Positions 19,923 through 28,288 of a stretch of DNA of 64,000 nt are shown here, one piece after another. Origin of the DNA: Prescottella defluvii (lineage in GTDB: Bacteria > Actinomycetota > Actinomycetes > Mycobacteriales > Mycobacteriaceae). The translations under genes were made by a program, and so were the position numbers. A model generated the notes under the pieces. That model had not been told where the DNA came from and did no database searches. It saw only the letters and a program-made list of their open reading frames with translations. The stretch's first letter is position 1. The number at the start of each line of letters is the position of its first letter. The stretch is from the NCBI RefSeq assembly GCF_000738775.1, contig NZ_JPOC01000007.1:1-64000 (forward strand), read 5' to 3'.

Positions 19923-20735
19923 TCAGATGGACGTGATGCCCAGATCCAGCGACATCTGCGAACCGGTGACGGTGCGCGACCGGTCGCTGGCCAGATACAG
20001 CACCACCTCGGAGATGTCGTCGACGCTGCACTTGCTCAGCCCCGCGAGCGGCCACTTGTAGTTGTCCAGGTAGCGCGGGAACTGGGAGAGGATCTTGCCG
20101 ACGTTGGCGTCCTGGCCCATCGGGGTGTCCACCGCGCCCGGGTGGATGGAGTTGACGCGAATGCCGAACTCGCCCAACTCGATCGCCGCGGTCTTCGTCA
20201 GACCCACCAGGCCGTGCTTGGCGGAGGTGTAGTTCGACGTGCCCGGGCTGGCCTTGAGGCCGGCCGCCGAGCTGACCACGATGATCGAGCCGCCGCGGCC
20301 GCCGTCGATCATCGCGGGTGCCGCGGCCTTGAGGGTGCGCCACACACCGTTGAGGTTGATGTCGACCATCGTGGTCCACTGCTCCTCGGGCATCTCCCAG
20401 AAGCGGTTCCACGTGGAGATGCCGGCGTTCGCGACCACGATGTCGAGGCGACCGAAGCGCTCCACACCGGCGTCGACGGCGGCCTGCAGCGCGGCCTGGT
20501 CGCGGACGTCGCCGATCGCGGTGACGATCTCGCGGCCCTCGGCACGCACCAGGCGGGCGGTCTCCTCGAGATCCTCGGGCGTGGCCGCCGGGTAGCCGAC
20601 GTCGTCGGAGACCGGTGCGCAGATGTCGAGCGCGATGATGTCCGCACCCTCCTGTGCGAAGCGCACCGCGTGGTTGCGCCCCTGTCCGCGTGCCGCGCCG
20701 GTGATGAAGGCGACCTTGTTCTCGAGCAGTGCCAT
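19923..20735 (-). CDS. mycofactocin-type SDR oxidoreductase
   Basis: The 270-residue short-chain dehydrogenase has the cofactor motif ITGAARGQGRNHAVRFAQEG and the catalytic Tyr-x3-Lys in NYTSAKHGL, with the serine in IIVVSSAAG. The segment after the second strand (ALDICAPVSDDVGYP plus about 20 residues) is an insertion typical of the SDR subfamily linked to mycofactocin, whose NAD(H) stays bound and is recycled by the peptide-derived cofactor. Mycofactocin biosynthesis genes are not in the window. The substrate is unknown. It is convergent with hppD. Confidence 0.88.
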   Translation of the reverse strand: MALLENKVAFITGAARGQGRNHAVRFAQEGADIIALDICAPVSDDVGYPAATPEDLEETARLVRAEGREIVTAIGDVRDQAALQAAVDAGVERFGRLDIVVANAGISTWNRFWEMPEEQWTTMVDINLNGVWRTLKAAAPAMIDGGRGGSIIVVSSAAGLKASPGTSNYTSAKHGLVGLTKTAAIELGEFGIRVNSIHPGAVDTPMGQDANVGKILSQFPRYLDNYKWPLAGLSKCSVDDISEVVLYLASDRSRTVTGSQMSLDLGITSI

Positions 20736-20889
20736 ACGAATCCCTCCGGATCCCTCGTCGTGCAGTCTCTCCGCAGATTAAGGCGGCGACTCAACCTCGC
20801 GGGGCGCCGTTCCGGTGACCGGGAACACAGCCGCGGATCGCCTCGATGGTAAATCGGCCCCGAAACATCGTGTAGTCTGAAATTACCGA

Positions 20890-20963
20890 CGCGGGGTGGA
20901 GCAGCTCGGTAGCTCGCTGGGCTCATAACCCAGAGGTCGCAGGTTCAAATCCTGTCCCCGCTA
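20890..20963 (+). tRNA. initiator tRNA-Met (CAU)
   Basis: The cloverleaf is complete. The acceptor stem has an unpaired first position (C1 with T72), the anticodon stem ends in three G:C pairs (GGGCTCATAACCC) and the T loop is GGTTCAAATCC; these mark the initiator tRNA. The 3' CCA is not encoded (ACA follows the discriminator region). A TAGTCT box about 10 bases upstream is a likely -10. Confidence 0.97.
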
Positions 20964-20969
20964 CAAATG

Positions 20970-21006
20970 AAAGACCCGGTATCGCAGCAGCGATACCGGG
21001 TCTTTT
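20970..21006 (+). terminator. intrinsic terminator of the tRNA gene
   Basis: A perfect 16-bp stem (AAAGACCCGGTATCGC with its complement) and a 4-base loop is followed by TTTT. This is a textbook rho-independent terminator starting 7 bases after the tRNA. Confidence 0.95.
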
Positions 21007-21043
21007 GCTTTGCCGCGATTCGCCCACTGCAACGACCCTGGAT

Positions 21044-21943
21044 TCACCCGAACTGGGTGCGGACCACGACGTCGTTGTCGTCCAGCCACGCGTGCACGAC
21101 GCCGTCGAGGGTTCGGGGCTGGTAGTCGCCTCGGACGAACCGGAACTTCGCTGCCCTTGCATACAACACGTTGGTTGCCTCGATCTCTTCGACAGAGCGC
21201 CCGCGCAGGCTGGCCGCGAGATAGCGCGCGTCGTCGCGAAGGCGCCGACGCCGCGTCGCCATGAGTCGGACGGCCAGATCACCCTCGTCCTGCCATTCGC
21301 CGATCTGCGCCTCCGACCGCCAGCCTGCGGCCCAGAACCCGTGCGGTGAGCCCCACCAGGCGACGGTTCCGAACTCCTCCCGAGGGTCGGGCTCGTACGG
21401 ATTCGCGTCGACCCCGATTCCAGATTTGCACGCGTCACGTCCATCGCAGAACTCGCACTTCTCATCGGCGTTGTGCATCTCGTACCAGGGATGCAACCCG
21501 AGATGAACAACCCTGGTGGTCCCCCACTTCCAAGATCGAGCGACGCGTTCGGCATGCGCCCTCGAATCGAAGAGCCAGCGATCAGCGTCTCCGCCGCGCA
21601 CCGAACTCCCGGTCATCGTGCGCAGCAACGCAGGGCTGTAGATCGCCTCGAGGCGGAAGTTCACCAGACGCGCGCTGGGCATCACCATGCGGATCAACTG
21701 GCGCCCCCTGGTCTGCCGCCGCATCCCCACGACGTAGACGTTGTCGCCACCGTCGCCCCACGTGCTCGGAAGAACCCACAGCTTCGTCCCGGGCACGAAG
21801 TGTCGCGTCCCCGGCCGCTTCCGGTCATCGTATTGGCGCATGAACACGTCGCGGCTGAGATTGGCGACCATTCCCCACGCGAGCACGTCCGCCCCGGTCT
21901 CGGGTGACGAAGCGCTGATCGGCTCGACACTTTCAGGTGGCAT
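21044..21943 (-). CDS. hypothetical protein next to tRNA-fMet
   Basis: The 299-residue protein is not recognised. It has no signal peptide or membrane helix, is rich in Trp and Arg, and has a possible zinc site KCEFCDGRDAC (about residues 163-173). N-terminal residues 30-75 contain KLWVLPSTWGDGGDNVYVVG, which looks like a beta-rich segment. It stands alone, opposite to the tRNA, with a 265-base gap on its other side. No integrase or repeat of the tRNA end was seen, so there is no direct sign that it came in by integration. Confidence 0.65.
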   Translation of the reverse strand: MPPESVEPISASSPETGADVLAWGMVANLSRDVFMRQYDDRKRPGTRHFVPGTKLWVLPSTWGDGGDNVYVVGMRRQTRGRQLIRMVMPSARLVNFRLEAIYSPALLRTMTGSSVRGGDADRWLFDSRAHAERVARSWKWGTTRVVHLGLHPWYEMHNADEKCEFCDGRDACKSGIGVDANPYEPDPREEFGTVAWWGSPHGFWAAGWRSEAQIGEWQDEGDLAVRLMATRRRRLRDDARYLAASLRGRSVEEIEATNVLYARAAKFRFVRGDYQPRTLDGVVHAWLDDNDVVVRTQFG

Positions 21944-22196
21944 GGTCGTGCAGCATGCCGCATCCTGGCGACACGTTCACACAGGTTTTCCGGGCAACAC
22001 ACACGAGATGCGCACCGAATGAGTGTGTGAGGCCGACAAAAGGTGTGAGACGTCGGCGGTGAGCGCTGTCCGAACGGCAGCCCAGAACGCTCCCGCGCCC
22101 GGATTGACCTCCCGCGCCCCCGATCGCGCGCGCCGGAGACGAGTTCGGGCGCGGCAGCCGGCGGACTGCCCCTCCCGCCGACACCCCCATCGGCGC

Positions 22197-22208
22197 TAGA
22201 TTGCTTGT
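22197..22208 (+). promoter_or_regulatory. probable leaderless promoter (-10 TAGATT)
   Basis: TAGATT (22197-22202) lies exactly 6 bases before the ATG at 22209 and there is no Shine-Dalgarno sequence. This is the expected layout for a leaderless transcript. Confidence 0.5.
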
Positions 22209-22682
22209 ATGGCCGACCGCGATCGGGACACCCTCGGCAAGCCCCGCAACGCCCGGCCCCGGGACCGGCTGGGCCGGCCGCTCGAGTGGGGCGAGGAAGG
22301 GTTTCCGACGATGCCCGACGATCTGGATCTGGATCCCGGTGAGGCGATCACCGAGGCGCAGCGCCTGCTCGACCACAACCTGCCGTTCCACGCGCACGAG
22401 GTCCTCGAGGCGGCGTGGAAGAAGGCGCCGGCCGAGGAGCGCGGGCTGTGGCAGGGTCTGGCCCAGCTGGCCGTCGCGGTGACCCATCAGATGCGCGGCA
22501 ACCCGGCCGGGGCCGTCTCGCTGCTGAGGCAGGGCCGGCACCGCATCGTCCCGTTCGAGGACAACCCACCGCACGCCCTCGACATCACCGGACTGGTGGC
22601 GTGGGCAGACCATCTGATCGTCGAACTCGACCGCGACACCCCACCCGATACGGTGCCCGTTCCCCGTCTCCGGATGCCCTGA
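22209..22682 (+). CDS. DUF309-domain protein
   Basis: The 157-residue protein carries the DUF309 motif: FHAHEVLEAAWKKAPAEER followed by LWQGLAQLAVAVTHQMRGN, a small helical domain of unknown function conserved in many bacteria. The first 50 residues are polar and variable. It is translationally coupled to the next gene (TGATG) and probably translated from a leaderless mRNA. Confidence 0.9.
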   Translation: MADRDRDTLGKPRNARPRDRLGRPLEWGEEGFPTMPDDLDLDPGEAITEAQRLLDHNLPFHAHEVLEAAWKKAPAEERGLWQGLAQLAVAVTHQMRGNPAGAVSLLRQGRHRIVPFEDNPPHALDITGLVAWADHLIVELDRDTPPDTVPVPRLRMP

Positions 22683-23344
22683 TGGCCCATTCTGGTCAAA
22701 TGACCGTTCTGCCGATGTTCCCCCTCGGTGCCGCACTGCTGCCCGGGGAACGGTTGCCGCTGCACGTGTTCGAGCCCCGCTTCCAGGCGCTCGTGCGCGA
22801 CTGCCTAACCGCGACCGAGGGTCCCGTGTTCGGCACCGTGCTCATCGCCCGCGGTCACGAGGTGGGCGGCGGCGACGTCCGCAACGACGTCGGCACCGCC
22901 GTGCGGATCGTCTCGCACGTCGGGATCGGCGACGGCCGCTGGGCGTTGGACTGCGTCGGCGAGGAGCGGATCCGGGTGCGGCACTGGCTCGGTGACGACC
23001 CGTATCCGAGCGCCGAGGTCGAGCCGTGGCCGGTCGGCGCGTCCGGCCGCGTCCCGGACACGCAACTGCAGCACATCACCGACAAGATCACCGAGCTGTA
23101 CATCCTGCTCACCCGCATCCGGGAACTGCGCGACGATCCGCCGCCGGCGCCGCCGCGCATGTTCGACGTCCTGGAGCAGCCCGGCGACCACCTGTACGCG
23201 CTCGCGTCGTGGGTGCCGATGGGTGCGGCCGACAAGTTCGCGGTGCTGGCCGCCGAGTCCGCCGACGACCGGCACCGGGCGCTGATGGACGCGATCGACA
23301 ACGCGCGGGAGATCGCCGAATTCCGACTTTCGGGACGCCGGTGA
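22682..23344 (+). CDS. LON substrate-binding-domain protein
   Basis: The 220-residue protein is a stand-alone Lon N-terminal (LAN/PUA-like) domain: VLPMFPLGAALLPGERLPLHVFEPRFQALV, read here as two parts around residues 9-38, with GTVLIARGHEVGG after it. Such proteins lack the ATPase and protease parts; their role is unclear, possibly substrate recognition. The start overlaps the DUF309 stop by one base; a second ATG at 22700 (MTVLPMF) matches the usual family start equally well. Confidence 0.9.
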   Translation: MAHSGQMTVLPMFPLGAALLPGERLPLHVFEPRFQALVRDCLTATEGPVFGTVLIARGHEVGGGDVRNDVGTAVRIVSHVGIGDGRWALDCVGEERIRVRHWLGDDPYPSAEVEPWPVGASGRVPDTQLQHITDKITELYILLTRIRELRDDPPPAPPRMFDVLEQPGDHLYALASWVPMGAADKFAVLAAESADDRHRALMDAIDNAREIAEFRLSGRR

Positions 23345-23408
23345 CGGGGGTCACATCCGGGGTGTACTAACGTCCGATCCCGGGAGTCCAGGGGGAGGGA
23401 GAACAAAC

Positions 23409-23855
23409 ATGATCCACGTTCGACACACGGCGGTGGCGGTCGTTCCCGTCGATCTCGCTTTCGCGCACATCGACGACTACCGGAACGTGCCCGACTGGAT
23501 GTTCGGGGTCAGTCGCTTCGACCCGATCGGCAGCCTCGACCAGGGCCTGGGCGCGACGTACGACGCGACGATGCAGCTCGGTCTCAAGGCGCTGAAGTCG
23601 ACGGTCGAGGTCACCGAGTGGGAGCAGGACCGGCTCATCACGCTGTCCTCGGTCTCGGGATTCGGTAACCGGTCGATCTGGCGGTTCACCCCGGTCGACG
23701 ACCGCCGCACCGAACTGTCCGTCGACTTCGGCTACGAACTACCGGGCGGGTTGGCCGGCAAGGCGATGGGCAAGCTGATCGAGCCGTTCGTCGTCACCGC
23801 GATCCGGCAGACCGAGGCCAGCCTGCGCAGGCAGATCGAGGCGCTGGGACGGTAG
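23409..23855 (+). CDS. SRPBCC-family lipid-binding-like protein
   Basis: The 148-residue protein has the polyketide-cyclase/START-like pattern (AFAHIDDYRNVPDWMFGVSRF near the N terminus, then WEQDRLITLSSVSG and a long C-terminal helix). The ligand is unknown. GGGAGGGAGAA precedes the ATG. Its stop lies immediately before the stop of the convergent esterase gene. Confidence 0.85.
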   Translation: MIHVRHTAVAVVPVDLAFAHIDDYRNVPDWMFGVSRFDPIGSLDQGLGATYDATMQLGLKALKSTVEVTEWEQDRLITLSSVSGFGNRSIWRFTPVDDRRTELSVDFGYELPGGLAGKAMGKLIEPFVVTAIRQTEASLRRQIEALGR

Positions 23856-23856
23856 C

Positions 23857-24831
23857 TCAGGCCGCGTGCCGGCCGCGGTGTCCCAGTGCGCGCCGCACGA
23901 AGTCGAGGCTCAGCGCGATCGTCATCGCGCTCTCCTTCAGCACCGTGCCCATCACCGGGTAGGCGTGGATCTGGCCACTCCACACGTGCGTCTCGACGGC
24001 CTGCCCGGCGTCCTCGAGCAGCGCGGTCATCGTTTCCACGTCGGGCCGCAACAGTTCGTACTGCGCGACGCTGAAGAACGACGGCGGATACAGGTGCGGG
24101 TCGGCCTCGATCGGCGAGTCGGCACCGACGATGGGGTCGGGGCCGGACACCCACTTGTCCTTGAGCTTCTCGACCTGACTCATCGGCAGGTAGGCGTCCC
24201 GGCGCATGTAGTCGGGGTCGTGCTTCTCGAGGGCGAGATTGAGCAGCGGCGAGTAGCCGATCACCGCGGCCGGCGTGATCATGCCGCGGGTCGCGGCCAA
24301 CTCGGCCACCTTCATCGCGAGGTAGCCACCCGCCGAGTCGCCCGCGACGATGATCTTCGTCGGGTCCGCGCACGTCCCGAGCAGTTCGGTGTACGCGGCC
24401 ATCGCGTCGTGGATCGAGGTGCCGATACCGCCGTACGGCAACTGGCGGTACTCCACCGAGATCACCGGGATACCGGCCCGCGCGGCGAGGACCGCACAGA
24501 GGCTGCGGTGAGTGGCCAAGCCGCAGAACACGAATCCGCCGCCGTGGAAGTACAGGATGGTCGCGCCGGCGAGCGCGTCGGACGCCTCGCGGTGATGCCG
24601 GATCAACTCGCTCGGCACACCCCCGAGGGTCATCGGTTCGATACGCACGCCGCGGGGCCGCGGAAGTCGGTCGACCACCTTCTCGAGATGCCCGAGCACG
24701 GCGATGCCGCGATCGGTGGTGGGCCACGCCGCGAACAACGGTTTGACGAAGATCCGGGCGATCCAGAACACCAACCACGCCCGCAGGCTCACCTTCCAGT
24801 GCCTGATGATCGTCGTCTCGCGCGTTCGCAT
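23857..24831 (-). CDS. alpha/beta hydrolase, hormone-sensitive-lipase type esterase
   Basis: The 324-residue protein has the HSL-family oxyanion motif LYFHGGGFVFCG and the nucleophile elbow VAGDSAGGYLA; the acid and histidine lie in the C-terminal third (DAGQAVETHVWSGQIHAYPV). Mycobacterial Lip proteins of this kind hydrolyse short acyl esters. An N-terminal stretch WKVSLRAWLVFWIARIFV could act as a membrane anchor. The ATG at 24831 follows GGGGGCAGG; longer frames exist but lack a site. Confidence 0.9.
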   Translation of the reverse strand: MRTRETTIIRHWKVSLRAWLVFWIARIFVKPLFAAWPTTDRGIAVLGHLEKVVDRLPRPRGVRIEPMTLGGVPSELIRHHREASDALAGATILYFHGGGFVFCGLATHRSLCAVLAARAGIPVISVEYRQLPYGGIGTSIHDAMAAYTELLGTCADPTKIIVAGDSAGGYLAMKVAELAATRGMITPAAVIGYSPLLNLALEKHDPDYMRRDAYLPMSQVEKLKDKWVSGPDPIVGADSPIEADPHLYPPSFFSVAQYELLRPDVETMTALLEDAGQAVETHVWSGQIHAYPVMGTVLKESAMTIALSLDFVRRALGHRGRHAA

Positions 24832-24917
24832 CCTGCCCCCAGTCGTCGGTTCGGCACGGGTGGTCGGACCCACCCCGCCCGCCACCCTAGAGACGAATGA
24901 CGCCGCGCGCAGGGACA

Positions 24918-26063
24918 TCAGATCTGCAGCAGCGGCACCAGCAGTTCATCCTCGGTGAGGGCACCGTGCTGACCCGCCAGCATCGACATCCGGGGTTCGG
25001 CCTCGGTGCGCACGATCGCGGACCCGCCGCGAGCGATCGCCACGACATCCCCGATCCGACGCCGCGCGGGTTCCGACGGGTCCGGGCCGAGCAGGCCCGC
25101 GGCCACGACGTCGTCGCGGGTCCCCACCCACGCCCGCTCGCCCAGTTCGCCGCGCCACCGCCGCAGCACGGCGTCGGCGCGGCCGGGTTCGGTGTGGACG
25201 TAGCGGCAGCGGGCCTCGCCGGTGAGGGAGAGGACACCGTCGGACAGCGCGGCATTGCCGTCGACGTCGATGCGGTCTGCGGCCGCCACCGGAACCATGC
25301 CGTGATCGGCGGTGACCAGCAGGTTCACGTCGGAGCCGAGATGCGCGACGAGGTCCTCGACGAACCGGTCGACGATCGTCATCTGCGCCACCCAGGGATC
25401 GGTGCCGGGACCGTACACGTGGCCGAGGGTGTCGATCTGGCTGAGATAGCAGTAGACGAGGGTCCGCTCCGCCGCGTTCGCGGCGTACACCGTCGAATGC
25501 AGCAGGTCCCCGTATGCGACGGTGCCGACGAAGCGTGCGCCGCGCAGCACCGCCCGCGTGAGCCCGGTGCCCGCGAACTCGCGGGGCAGCACCGTGGTGG
25601 TGACGACGCCGTCGGCCACCGCCCGCTCGAACACCGGTCGCGACGGCTGGATCCGTTCCGGCACCACCTGACCCAGCATGTCGCGGTGATCGCCGACGCG
25701 CTGCCAGCGCAGCCAGTTGAACGGACCGCCGGCCTCCTCGACGTCGGAGACGTACCCGGTGATGCCGTGCCGACCCGACGGCAACCCGGTACCGAACGAC
25801 GCCAGGCTGGTCGCGGTGGTGGTCGGGAACCCGGCCCGGATCGGACGCCCCACCGCCTCCGCGAGGAACGGCGCGGCATCGACATTGCGGCGCAGAAGGT
25901 TCCATCCGAGACCGTCGATCAGCAGCACCACGGTCCGGTCTCCCCTGGCGAGGCCGAGCTGGTCGGTCTCACCCGGCACCCCGAGGGAGGCCAGGACCGA
26001 CGGCAGCACGTCGGCGAGCGTGGGCTCGGCGTACACGTCGCGCAGAGGTAGGTCGTTCGACAC
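24918..26063 (-). CDS. alkaline-phosphatase-fold phosphodiesterase/pyrophosphatase
   Basis: The 381-residue protein belongs to the nucleotide pyrophosphatase/phosphodiesterase branch of the alkaline phosphatase superfamily. The metal-binding aspartate is in VVLLIDGLGWNLL, the nucleophile threonine in GFPTTTATSLASF, further ligands in SQIDTLGHVYGPGT and VTADHGMVPV, and the last histidine in LAGQHGALTEDE. No signal peptide is apparent. The proposed start is a GTG at 26063; an upstream start at 26132 would add 23 residues without a clear ribosome binding site. Confidence 0.88.
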   Translation of the reverse strand: MSNDLPLRDVYAEPTLADVLPSVLASLGVPGETDQLGLARGDRTVVLLIDGLGWNLLRRNVDAAPFLAEAVGRPIRAGFPTTTATSLASFGTGLPSGRHGITGYVSDVEEAGGPFNWLRWQRVGDHRDMLGQVVPERIQPSRPVFERAVADGVVTTTVLPREFAGTGLTRAVLRGARFVGTVAYGDLLHSTVYAANAAERTLVYCYLSQIDTLGHVYGPGTDPWVAQMTIVDRFVEDLVAHLGSDVNLLVTADHGMVPVAAADRIDVDGNAALSDGVLSLTGEARCRYVHTEPGRADAVLRRWRGELGERAWVGTRDDVVAAGLLGPDPSEPARRRIGDVVAIARGGSAIVRTEAEPRMSMLAGQHGALTEDELLVPLLQI

Positions 26064-26266
26064 TGGGCACCCGCTGTCGTCTCGATGATCAGGTTCGCCT
26101 CGTACCCCTCCGACTGTAGGCGTGCCCCGCATCGATCGAGGCCCGGATTGTCACGTCGGATCGCTCATGCCCGGCGATTCCCCTCGGCACCGTCCGTGAG
26201 GTGGTGCAGGCGTTGAGCTTTGAGTCGACGCCGCCGAGGCGGATCGGGCACCGGACGCCGACCGCA

Positions 26267-26908
26267 TCACGCGTTCGTCGGATTCCACCGGGAGTGAAGG
26301 TATCGGTCGATCTTGTGGCGACGACGCGGTGCGACGACCGCCGGCAGGATGAACGACAGCATCTGATCGAGTCGGGCCTCGAGATCGGTGCGGCCGGTGA
26401 GCACGTTCGACACGAGCTGGACGCCGGTGAAAGCCGCGACGAAGTAGCGTGCAATCGTTCCGGGGTCGACCGTGCCGACGACGTCGCCCTCGTCCACGGC
26501 CGCACCGAACACGTGCTGAAGACCGTCGATCCAGTCCTGATACGGCGTCGACATTCCTGCCGAGGCACTCATCTCGAGCGTCAGGCGGATGCCGGCCCGC
26601 ACGAGCGGGTCCTCGACGATCTCGCGCGCCATCTCGTACGAGAGCATCACCACCTGCTCGAGCGCCGGCGCATGTGTCGCCCGGATCGCGGCGACGGTGT
26701 TCATCGAGATCGCATGCTGTTCCTCGATGATCGCGACGGCCAGATCATCCTTCGACTTGAAATGGAAGTACAACGCACCCTTGGTGAACCCCGACAGGTC
26801 GGCGATCTCGGCAAGGCTGGCGCGCTCGTAGCCGATCTCATCGAACCGCGTGGCCGCGGCACGGATGATCTCGTTCCGAGTCGCGATGGCCCGCTCCTGC
26901 TTCAGCAC
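26267..26908 (-). CDS. TetR regulator of the gamma-butyrolactone-receptor type
   Basis: The protein (213 residues from the GTG at 26908) has the ScbR/ArpA-like DNA-binding region: KQERAIATRNEIIRAAATRF, then EIADLSGFTKGALYFHFKSKDDLA. The C-terminal ligand domain follows. The GTG has GAGAGGAAG 7 bases upstream; an ATG at 26938 would add 10 residues with a poorer site. Such receptors repress targets until a butyrolactone autoregulator binds. No afsA/scbA-type synthase gene is nearby, and the adjacent genes are not secondary-metabolism genes. Confidence 0.85.
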   Translation of the reverse strand: MLKQERAIATRNEIIRAAATRFDEIGYERASLAEIADLSGFTKGALYFHFKSKDDLAVAIIEEQHAISMNTVAAIRATHAPALEQVVMLSYEMAREIVEDPLVRAGIRLTLEMSASAGMSTPYQDWIDGLQHVFGAAVDEGDVVGTVDPGTIARYFVAAFTGVQLVSNVLTGRTDLEARLDQMLSFILPAVVAPRRRHKIDRYLHSRWNPTNA

Positions 26909-27178
26909 TCGGCCGCTTCCTCTCCGTTCGACTCCCATCGGGCGCACTCGACATCGCGCGGTTCGGGCGTCCAGCTTCATCGGCGCTGCCACTCTACGGG
27001 CACTGGCCCGTCCGGCGGTGAAGTCACCCCGAGCGGGTGCCCGATACATCCCAGCGGAACGTGCTCGTGGCAGCGGCGGCACGGAGTTCCCGAATCGTCC
27101 GCCGGGGACCCGACCGGGGTGCCAACCTGGAACCATGACCGCATTTCTCGCAGGCTCCCCCCGATCGGGTGATCACTG

Positions 27179-28186
27179 ATGGCCCGCCCGGTTCGCGTCG
27201 TCGTCCTCGGGTCCGGGTCGTGGGGCACCACCGTCGCCAAGCTCGCGGCCCACAACACCCCCACGCTGCTGTGGTCGCGCAACGCCGAGACGGCCGACGA
27301 GATCAACACCGAGCACCGCAACTCGCGCTACCTCGGCGAGCACGAGCTGCCGGAGAGCCTGCGGGCGACGTCCGACATCGTCGAGGCCGCGAACGAGGCC
27401 GACGTCCTGGTGGTGGGGGTGCCGTCGCACGCGATCCGCAGCACGCTGAGCCTGATCGCCAACGACGTCCGCGCGTGGGTGCCGGTGCTCTCGCTGGCGA
27501 AGGGTCTCGAGCCGGGTACCCGGCAGCGGCCCACCGAGGTGATCTCCGAGTGCCTGCCCGGCCACCCGGTGGGGCTGCTGGCCGGCCCCAACATCGCCCG
27601 GGAGATCGCCGACGGCCTGGCCGCCGCGTCGGTCGTCGCGACGCAGGACGAGGACGTCGCGACCGCGCTGCAGCCGCTGTTCGCGTCCAAGGTCTTCCGC
27701 GTCTACCGCAACACCGACGTCCTGGGCTGCGAGCTGGGCGGCGTGCTCAAGAACATCGTGGCCATCGCGTCGGGCATGGCCGACGGTCTGGGCGTCGGCG
27801 ACAACACCCGCGCGATGGTCCTCGCCCGCGGTCTCGCCGAGATGACCCGGCTCGGGGAGGCGATGGGCGCCAACCCGCGCACCTTCGCCGGACTCACCGG
27901 TGTCGGCGACCTCATCGCCACGTGCATGAGCCCGGCGTCGCGCAACCGGCGTGTCGGCGAGGCCATCGCGCGCGGGCTCACCGTCGACGAGGCCGTGGAA
28001 AAGCTGGGGCAGGTGGCCGAGGGCGTCAAGACTGCGCCGACGGTGATGGAACTGGCCCGCGACTACGACGTCGAGATGCCGATCGCCGCCGAGGTGGAGG
28101 CCGTCGTCGCCGGACGGAAGACTCCCGAGGACGCCTACCGTGGCCTGCGGAAAGTCGCCCCCGGTGGCGAGGACGAGGTGGCCTGA
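27179..28186 (+). CDS. gpsA: glycerol-3-phosphate dehydrogenase [NAD(P)+]
   Basis: The 335-residue cytosolic enzyme reduces dihydroxyacetone phosphate to sn-glycerol 3-phosphate for phospholipid synthesis. The N-terminal nucleotide-binding motif is [32 protein letters not shown] precedes the domain hinge, and the catalytic lysine is in [17 protein letters not shown]; the C-terminal signature is [19 protein letters not shown]. Length is normal. No strong ribosome binding site is visible before the ATG. In this window it is a single gene; the ddl gene that often follows gpsA in relatives is not here. Confidence 0.95.
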   Translation: MARPVRVVVLGSGSWGTTVAKLAAHNTPTLLWSRNAETADEINTEHRNSRYLGEHELPESLRATSDIVEAANEADVLVVGVPSHAIRSTLSLIANDVRAWVPVLSLAKGLEPGTRQRPTEVISECLPGHPVGLLAGPNIAREIADGLAAASVVATQDEDVATALQPLFASKVFRVYRNTDVLGCELGGVLKNIVAIASGMADGLGVGDNTRAMVLARGLAEMTRLGEAMGANPRTFAGLTGVGDLIATCMSPASRNRRVGEAIARGLTVDEAVEKLGQVAEGVKTAPTVMELARDYDVEMPIAAEVEAVVAGRKTPEDAYRGLRKVAPGGEDEVA

Positions 28187-28288
28187 CCCGGCCGACCGAT
28201 TTGTCTTGAACACCGTTCAAGTTGCACACTGCTGACGTCAGGCGGTGAGGGGAGGCGCTGCGCGAAACCTCACGGATCGGAACGCAGC

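Noticed and set aside
20923-21555. Minus-strand frame ending in AGTGFEPATSGL across the tRNA
   Set aside because: This ending is the translation of the antisense strand of a tRNA gene, a well-known artefact; the rest lies antisense or out of frame to the 21044 gene.
20964-22208. Genomic island at the tRNA-fMet gene
   Set aside because: No integrase, no direct repeat of the tRNA 3' end and no transposase seen within the window; only one orphan gene is present.
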